Positions 39,901 to 48,000 of a DNA stretch of 64,000 nt are shown piece by piece; position 1 is the first letter of the stretch; each line of letters starts with the position of its first letter. The position numbers and the translations under genes were made by a program. This DNA is from Sycon ciliatum (Eukaryota; Porifera; Calcarea; Leucosolenida; Sycettidae): contig NC_088646.1 of NCBI RefSeq assembly GCF_964019385.1, positions 12,755,091 through 12,819,090 on the forward strand. Reading direction: 5' to 3'. The notes below the pieces were generated by a model, which was given only the letters and a program-made list of their open reading frames with translations, was not told where the DNA came from and did not search any database.

Positions 39901-42869
39901 GCATTCCCTGCAACACGCACATGCTTTGAAGTACACACCTCTGACACGCATTCAATATCAAGATGAAATCCTTCCTGTCGGTTTACGCTCTAACTTAGCA
40001 TCACCCTGATACCAGACATATGTTTGATGTTGTGTAATCAGATTGCTTGCAATGCAGCAACTAATAACATCTAGTGATGGAAAACAGGAATATACCTGAA
40101 GGGAATGGATAATAATTCCGTTGTCTTATAATCACATCTTGGTGGTTGTCTCTGTTTTCTTTTCTTCCGTGTACCTGTAGTTATTGCAAAGCGTCGCATT
40201 GGCCATCCATCTAACAAAATCCGACAGTACATTCAAAACACTGACTTGGATGGCTTGCATGCAGACCATGCGGAGCTATTATTGAAGTTTGTACCAACCA
40301 AAGACGAGGTGAGAGTGTACGATGAATTGCAAACACATGTATGAAAGGGGTGATGAAGGTGGGGGGGGGGGGTGATGAAGGTTGGGGGGGGGGGGGCAAG
40401 ATTTGTATCAAACTATTCTGTACAAACCAAGGTGCCTGGCAAGGTGTCTGGTCGACCGTTTCCAGAAGTATCACAGCATTGTGTCTGAGCAATATTGGTT
40501 TTACCGTGTTTCCAACTTTCCGAGTCAGTCGTGTAGAGGCCCTGAGAACTGCTCAATTTGAAACAAAAGTTGTGCTCTGCCATCAATTTCTTATGGCTGA
40601 CTGTCACATTCCTAGTAGTGTTCAAATAGCCAACAAATAACTTTCAAGCCCTAGACTTCCTCTTGTGCTCTCTGTCTCTTGTTTGTCTTAACAGCTTCAG
40701 AAGCTCAATGCAAATGCAGAGAAGGTGCAGAACTTTGGTGAGGCTGAGGAGTTCCTGCATGTGGTAAGTAGCCGGCAACACACAATCCCCATTACTTTTG
40801 CCTTGTTTAATATCTCCCTGCCTTCATTCTTAATAATTATCATGCATGGCATATGCACATGTTGTCTGATTACTGCGGCAGATGTCCAAGGTGGAGCGTT
40901 ACGAATCCCGGCTGCATGTCATGACGTTTGCTGGTTACTTCGATGAGCTAGTGGCCACGGTAGCGCCTGTAAGTCACCCACTGCATGCTTTCCTGATCTT
41001 GGTCCGAGGTCATGTGACACTATGTATAGTTTCTCTTGTAAGATGCTTAATTTAGCTTACCGGCACTCAGTAGAATAATGGGAGAGCTCAATTTTTCATT
41101 CAGTTACGGGTCTATAACAACTTGAGTGTTACTCACAGAATTAGTGTACTTCAAATAACACTCTCGCGGAATTCAACATGTGTCTGTGTGCTTCTTGAAG
41201 TGACATTCCCTCCTACCAACTGTGCTCTGTGCATTTCAGCAAATCAACGCAGTGCTAAAGGCGTCCCTTTCCATCATGAATAGTCGAAAACTGAGGAAGT
41301 TGTTTGAGGTAAGTCTATGAAAGTCTGGGGGAATATTTCTGACATACCACATTACCACATTTGTAGTGACATTTGTAGTGACATCGGTGATAATCGTAAA
41401 AAAGATTGGTTTCTCGTTGTGAGATACCACACTTGCCTCAGCATTTTAACAGATGTAGAACATTGAATGCAAGTTGTTTTACGGTTAGTCGTCGGGGAAG
41501 AGAGAACCTGCATGCAAGCCAGGCACAAGAAATTATTAATACAGAAAATTAATGGTGATTGCACTCCACATCACAGCATGTATGGCTCTCAGAAGATAGT
41601 ATTGCGAACTCATACTCTATTTCCCGACATTTTGTATTCTGTGTGCCCTCAAAGATCATTCTTGCTTTTGGCAATTACATGAATAGTGGACGCCGTGGGC
41701 CAGTGTATGGATTCAAGCTGGAGTCTCTGGCAAGGGTGAGCATGAAATGCAGGCCGTGTGATACGGAGCTGGGGAATTGCCTCTGTCTTTCTTGTATTGC
41801 TACAACAGCCAAACTTCCTGTTAGATTTTCCTGTTGGGTACTAATAAGGTGCCCCATAACAAAGTTTAGAAATATCCCGGATTTCCTTCTGACAGTGGAG
41901 AGCTGAAATATTGCTACTTCCTTTTCTACCGTTCGACACGAAAGTTTATGCCTTGGCGTCTTAGATCTCGGCAAATTATGACTTCATCATAATGTACCAA
42001 ATTGAGCGAAAAAAAACTTGAACAGCTGTGACTTAACTTCGTAACGTCATCAACCTGATCAACCTGGGGCTATCACCTTTGAAATCGGGGCATGCTTTGG
42101 TCATGAGTTCTCATTTGGCTGAACATTCCATCTAACTTGATCTCTGGTTTGTTGTATTCACATGTTCACTAGCTGCTGGACACGCGTTCGACAGATCGCA
42201 AGCAGAACCTGCTGCATTTCTTGGTCTCAACAGTGGAGAAGAACTTTCCTGACATCACTGACTTCTATGAGGAATTGAATCTAGCTGGAGCTACCGGAGG
42301 TGAGACAGTGGCCACACATCCAGACACACAGTGAGACACGTACACATGACTCTGAACCTTTGAAAAGCCCATTGCTAGAGGTAATGATAAGTACTTGTAT
42401 TAGATGAGCCAATGGTTCCTGTCCCGAAACGAGTCATTCTGATGATGGAAGTGGCAGTCGCAGGTCCAGATTGGAAGGCAAACTAGAGCATTGTTGTTAC
42501 TGTACTTAAAAAAAGTTATGTAGCTGCTCACATCCTGATGCATGTACTGCCACTTACTGGTTGTGCATAAGCAGTTGTTGTCGGATGCCCAACTTGACGC
42601 ATACATTATACTGCTGTAGATGAGAGTGCACTCAGTAGCTTATTGTGTGGTAATGCTCCCTGTCAACCAATACTACTATACCCGGTTTCTGCTGTATTTG
42701 TGTACACAGTGTCCATGCAGACACTTGCACAGGATGTACAGGGTCTGCGCAAAGGAATCGACATCACACTCTATGAGCGAGAGAAGCAGTCCAACAACTT
42801 TATCATCTTCATATCCTCTCCACACATGTGTTGATGAACTGGGATTTTTACAGCCACCGTGTATTGCAT

Positions 42870-42963
<94 letters not shown>

Positions 42964-44920
42964 TAGGGAGGTTTAGTCCCACGTAATCCGTGGGTACTTT
43001 ACGTGTGTGTACCACGTGATACTCAGTGACCCACGTACAGACGTTTTCTGATTCACGACATACCGTGTATGGAGGCTCACCCACGTTCCGCCAGAACGTG
43101 GGTGAAAATCAGAATGGAGCGCATTTTGCGAGCTGTGAGGGTGCTCAGCTGAAGAAATTTCCGAAGCACGAAATCAAAATATTCGATGAGCTTATAGGCC
43201 CGGGTAGCTTCGTCTTTGACCAGGTTTGGGCCTTTCGCTTCAGGCGTTTGTTTGTTCCGTGTGACTAAACACAACATCGCAACGTGGATGCCCTTCATCC
43301 ACTTTACGTGGATCACCCACGTATGCGTTTCCGTTACGTGGGAACTAAACCTCCCTAATGATACATACACGAAAAGGGCACAGAATGGATGTGCTGGGTA
43401 ACTGATTGACGGTGAGTATCCGCTCTGCATTCCTCCGCTACAACATTTTCAGTACAGCACATATGTCATTCATATGATGTAGATGGCAATTAACATTACT
43501 TTGGTACCGGAATCATGTGTAACGTGTGTGATGATGGAGATGTTGGGGTAGGTTCATGTCAACTTGTACTGTACTAATGCCTACACGTCTACTGCATCTT
43601 GTGACTGGGTTCAAGGTGTATATGTGCATCTCACAAGCATAGTGACCATCCAGAGTGGTTTGTCCTTGACTACATTTTTGAATACTCCTTCTATAACCGC
43701 GCATTTCGCAAGGTGACAGCTATCTCCGACAACTACAAGAAGATGGATGAAGCCTTCAAGGATGTGTGCATGCTGTTCGGGGAGAGCCCAAAGAACACCG
43801 ACCCATCAGAGTTCTTCGGGCTCTTTGTCAACTTTGTTCGCATGTGGAAGGTAGGTAGAATACCCATAGCAGAAGTACTTCATCTTCAGATCCTAACTAA
43901 AGTAATTAGGCGTAGATGAAATAACAGAAAAACATAGTTTTGTACACATGCATGATGTGTGTGTGCACGTATGCTTAGGTGCATTTCTTGGTGCATAGTG
44001 TTTTGTATGATGCATCACTACAAGCTAATAACATCATGCACATGTTGATCCGATGTCTAATGCCACTAACATCTATTCATAAATTACTAACTTACACTGC
44101 AGGGGGACCCGTAAGACCAATGCCGTGGTCTTCTTACCAGGCACCTAGAACTATGTGTGCATGTATTGTGATCGCTTGGTCACATACTGTGCGCGGAATT
44201 GATACACCTCATTGTATGTTGGAAACTTTAGTACAGTACTGTCGGGCGCCGACAACTGTAGTGCCGAAGAACAAACGGGCTAGAAAGTCACGAAGCACAG
44301 GCATATACTGATATATATACGCAGTGCCTCGACTGCGCATAGACAGCAACACATGAAAACAAGACCGAGCTAGGCTTTGAGGCGGACCGGCCCCAGTTCT
44401 TCGGCACCCGACAGTGCTGTTCTTACTCACTGTGAAATGTGTTGTGTAGGTATGACCTAGCAATGCTGCAGACGTGTTGTATTTACTTTGATGCAGTCGG
44501 AATGCCTACTGTAATGTTAGTAATGTGTACTCCCCATTCCTGACCGTGAATTGGTAATTTGTCTCTTTCGTAGGATGAACTGAGTGGAGCATGCCAGTGT
44601 AGCGTTGTCACCTCTTGCGATATGTTCCGCCGCCGCATGTCGCGCAAGAGAAAGTCTCGTCGTCGTCGATAACAACACTTTGAGCACAATGAGAAGTGTG
44701 TTTGGCTACTGCAGCACCTGATCAGGGATGTATGCATGCATGTATGCCACGGTATCAGGGGTCGTGCTGACAGGGCTGTGGCTGAGCGAAGTATGAAGTT
44801 GCGTTGCCCATATCAACTCTATTCGCTAGTCAGCGTGCGTGTGTTTTGCAAGTACATTATGATGCCCATGTGAGGGGGAGGGAAAAAGAGAGAGAGAGTG
44901 AGTGAGAGATAGAGAGAGAG

Positions 44921-45002
<82 letters not shown>

Positions 45003-48000
45003 CCAGTGAGTCCTGAATTTGCCTGATAAAAGACCTTATTTTGATGAATTTCTTACCACAAATTATTCCAAAATACCTTTCTGAGGAATGCGTATTAAAT
45101 AGGCTTCTAATCGTAAGCTAACTTTTAATTCCAATGATTTCTATGCTCTACACTGATACCACTTCATAACGAGGATGTCATTCGGATTGCATGTAACAAT
45201 AACAATGATAGCTTGAGACAACAGAGCATGGCTAGGCTTGCATTGTTAAATTGTTGTAATACGTATTGACACCATTTGGACATAACATTATGCGGCAGAT
45301 TCTGCCCTTTAAAATGTGCTAATAGTTAATATGTGGTCTAAATTGTGCTGTGAAATAGATATGTTTATACTAGCAAGAGATTGGATGCCACTGTATGGAA
45401 ACTACAGTGCATTGGATGCACATGATTGTATTGGCGGTAATCTTCATGCACAGAGACTCCATCTTTATCATAATGCTCTTTTATGCTGAAAACCTAATTT
45501 GTTGATATGACTATAAACATGACATTATTTGTTGACTACATAAATACTTCTATTCAGAGGCCATTGCGATGTGGTTGGACGTAACTAAAGTCACATTCAT
45601 AATATGAGTGGATGGGGAAGAGACGTGTGTGCGTGTGTTTTTTCATGGGTATTAAAGTATTTCTCTCCCTCCTAATACTTCAACGTGTCTGGGTATGCAG
45701 GCGTAGTTCGAAATCGGTGTGTTTCTCGTATGAGGGAACGCTAGCGTTCCAGTGCACACAGAAATGAAACCCATCGCTGATGAGATTCATGTGTTAGAAA
45801 ATGCACCCCTTCCAAAAGCCTTGCTATTGATCCCAATCGTTCTACCCAAAGATGGATACAGCGTATAACTACCCTCTACAAGATAATCTTATCGTGTGCT
45901 GCATTGCGCAGAATGCCTGAATCAGGCTGAGCAGTAAACAATCCAGTGACCTTGCTGCCGCCGAAAGCCCCAAAGGTAGTATAGTGCCCGTGAATGGGTA
46001 CTAGTATGGGGAGAGATACTTGTACTGAACGTTAGTACAGTCACCTACATGTATGTACTTATTTACCTGGGTTCTAGGATGACTCTAGTGTGTACCGCTT
46101 ATAGTAAGGGTGTAACCATGGTAACCTTCGAAGTTCAGTATGGCCACACATCACAAGTACTGTCGACTCCACGTGCTGTAAACGCAGACAATTTAGGTGG
46201 TGTTTTATTTTCAGTAACTTCGGTGCCGTTTTTTCATGGGTATTAAAGTATTTCTCTCCCTCCTAATACTTCAACGTGTCTGGGTATGCAGGCGTAGTTC
46301 GAAATCGGTGTGTTTCTCGTATGAGGGAACGCTAGCGTTCCAGTGCACACAGAAATGAAACCCATCGCTGATGAGATTCATGTGTTAGAAAATGCACCCC
46401 TTCCAAAAGCCTTGCTATTGATCCCAATCGTTCTACCCAAAGATGGATACAGCGTATAACTACCCTCTACAAGATAATCTTATCGTGTGCTGCATTGCGC
46501 AGAATGCCTGAATCAGGCTGAGCAGTAAACAATCCAGTGACCTTGCTGCCGCCGAAAGCCCCAAAGGTAGTATAGTGCCCGTGAATGGGTACTAGTATGG
46601 GGAGAGATACTTGTACTGAACGTTAGTACAGTCACCTACATGTATGTACTTATTTACCTGGGTTCTAGGATGACTCTAGTGTGTACCGCTTATAGTAAGG
46701 GTGTAACCATGGTAACCTTCGAAGTTCAGTATGGCCACACATCACAAGTACTGTCGACTCCACGTGCTGTAAACGCAGACATTTTAGGTGGTGTTTTATT
46801 TTCAGTAACTTCGGTGCCGACAATTTTTACCTAAAATAAAACGCACCGAATATGTTGGTACTAGCACTAGTACACTTACCTGGAAAACAGGTTTACCGAA
46901 AATTTCCCTCCACCGAACCGCTCATTTTGGAGAATACCGTTACCGTAGAATCCCGCGGATAAGCCCATGGGCTTATCTGTTTCACAAGGACATTTCGGTG
47001 GGCTTATACGAGAACATGGGCTTATACGCGGGCATGGGCTTATACGGCGACACAAAGTTGTGCTATTGAAAAGTATCAAGGAAGTGAGAAAAACATTGCT
47101 GAAAACCACTGTGCAAACAAAAACAACCGATGATTGTGCTGAAATGTACGAAAAAAACTATAATGTGCATGACTACGTACATGTACATGGTATGGCCAAG
47201 AGTCCATAATTTATGGACTCTTGGTATAACCTAGGCCCATGGGCTTGTACGATGAAGCCTTGTGATGTTCGAACAAACCCTGGGCTTATGTGCGGGCATG
47301 GGCTCATCCGCGGGATTCTACGGTAATATTACTTCGGAAAGTACACCACCAAAAATGTCTGCTCTTACAGTATAGCAAACTCTCTTATAGCGAATTTGAT
47401 GATAATATAGCGAGCCATTGTCCATGTCCCTGTTTGAACTCATACAAAATTGACCCTTTGTAGCGAATAGGTTTTGTTTAGAACCATATCTTGCATAGGG
47501 CCGCATGTAAACCAAGTAGGCTTTCCCCAAACCGGTCGCCAAAAAATTCGCTGAAAACCACATCTATCGAATAATTGCTAAGCTTTCGCTGATTTTGAAG
47601 GATTCCTTTGAAAATCGCCGAAAATCTACCAAATGTTGTTGCAAAGTGCATTTACGAACGAATGATGTTGGTGCAAGCATGACCGCTCGAGCTTTCTACT
47701 TCAGTACTTGTACCGGTAGTACTAGGGCGTTGAGATCGTGTGACTCGTGTCCTTTGACCTCCTCTCAAACAAACATTAGCCATTAGGAAGATCGTTACTA
47801 GTAAAAAAACAAATCGGCTGGCCGAAAAATTCGTTGAAAACGAGACTTACCAAAAAATCGCTAAGCTTTTCGCCGATTTTGGAGGGTTCCTTTGAGAATC
47901 GCCGAAATCTACCAAATCTTCCAATCTCTCACCAATTTTGAAGCCAACATGCCAACAATTATTTTTGCCGATTTTCCAATTTGTTCCAATTTTGCAGCCG

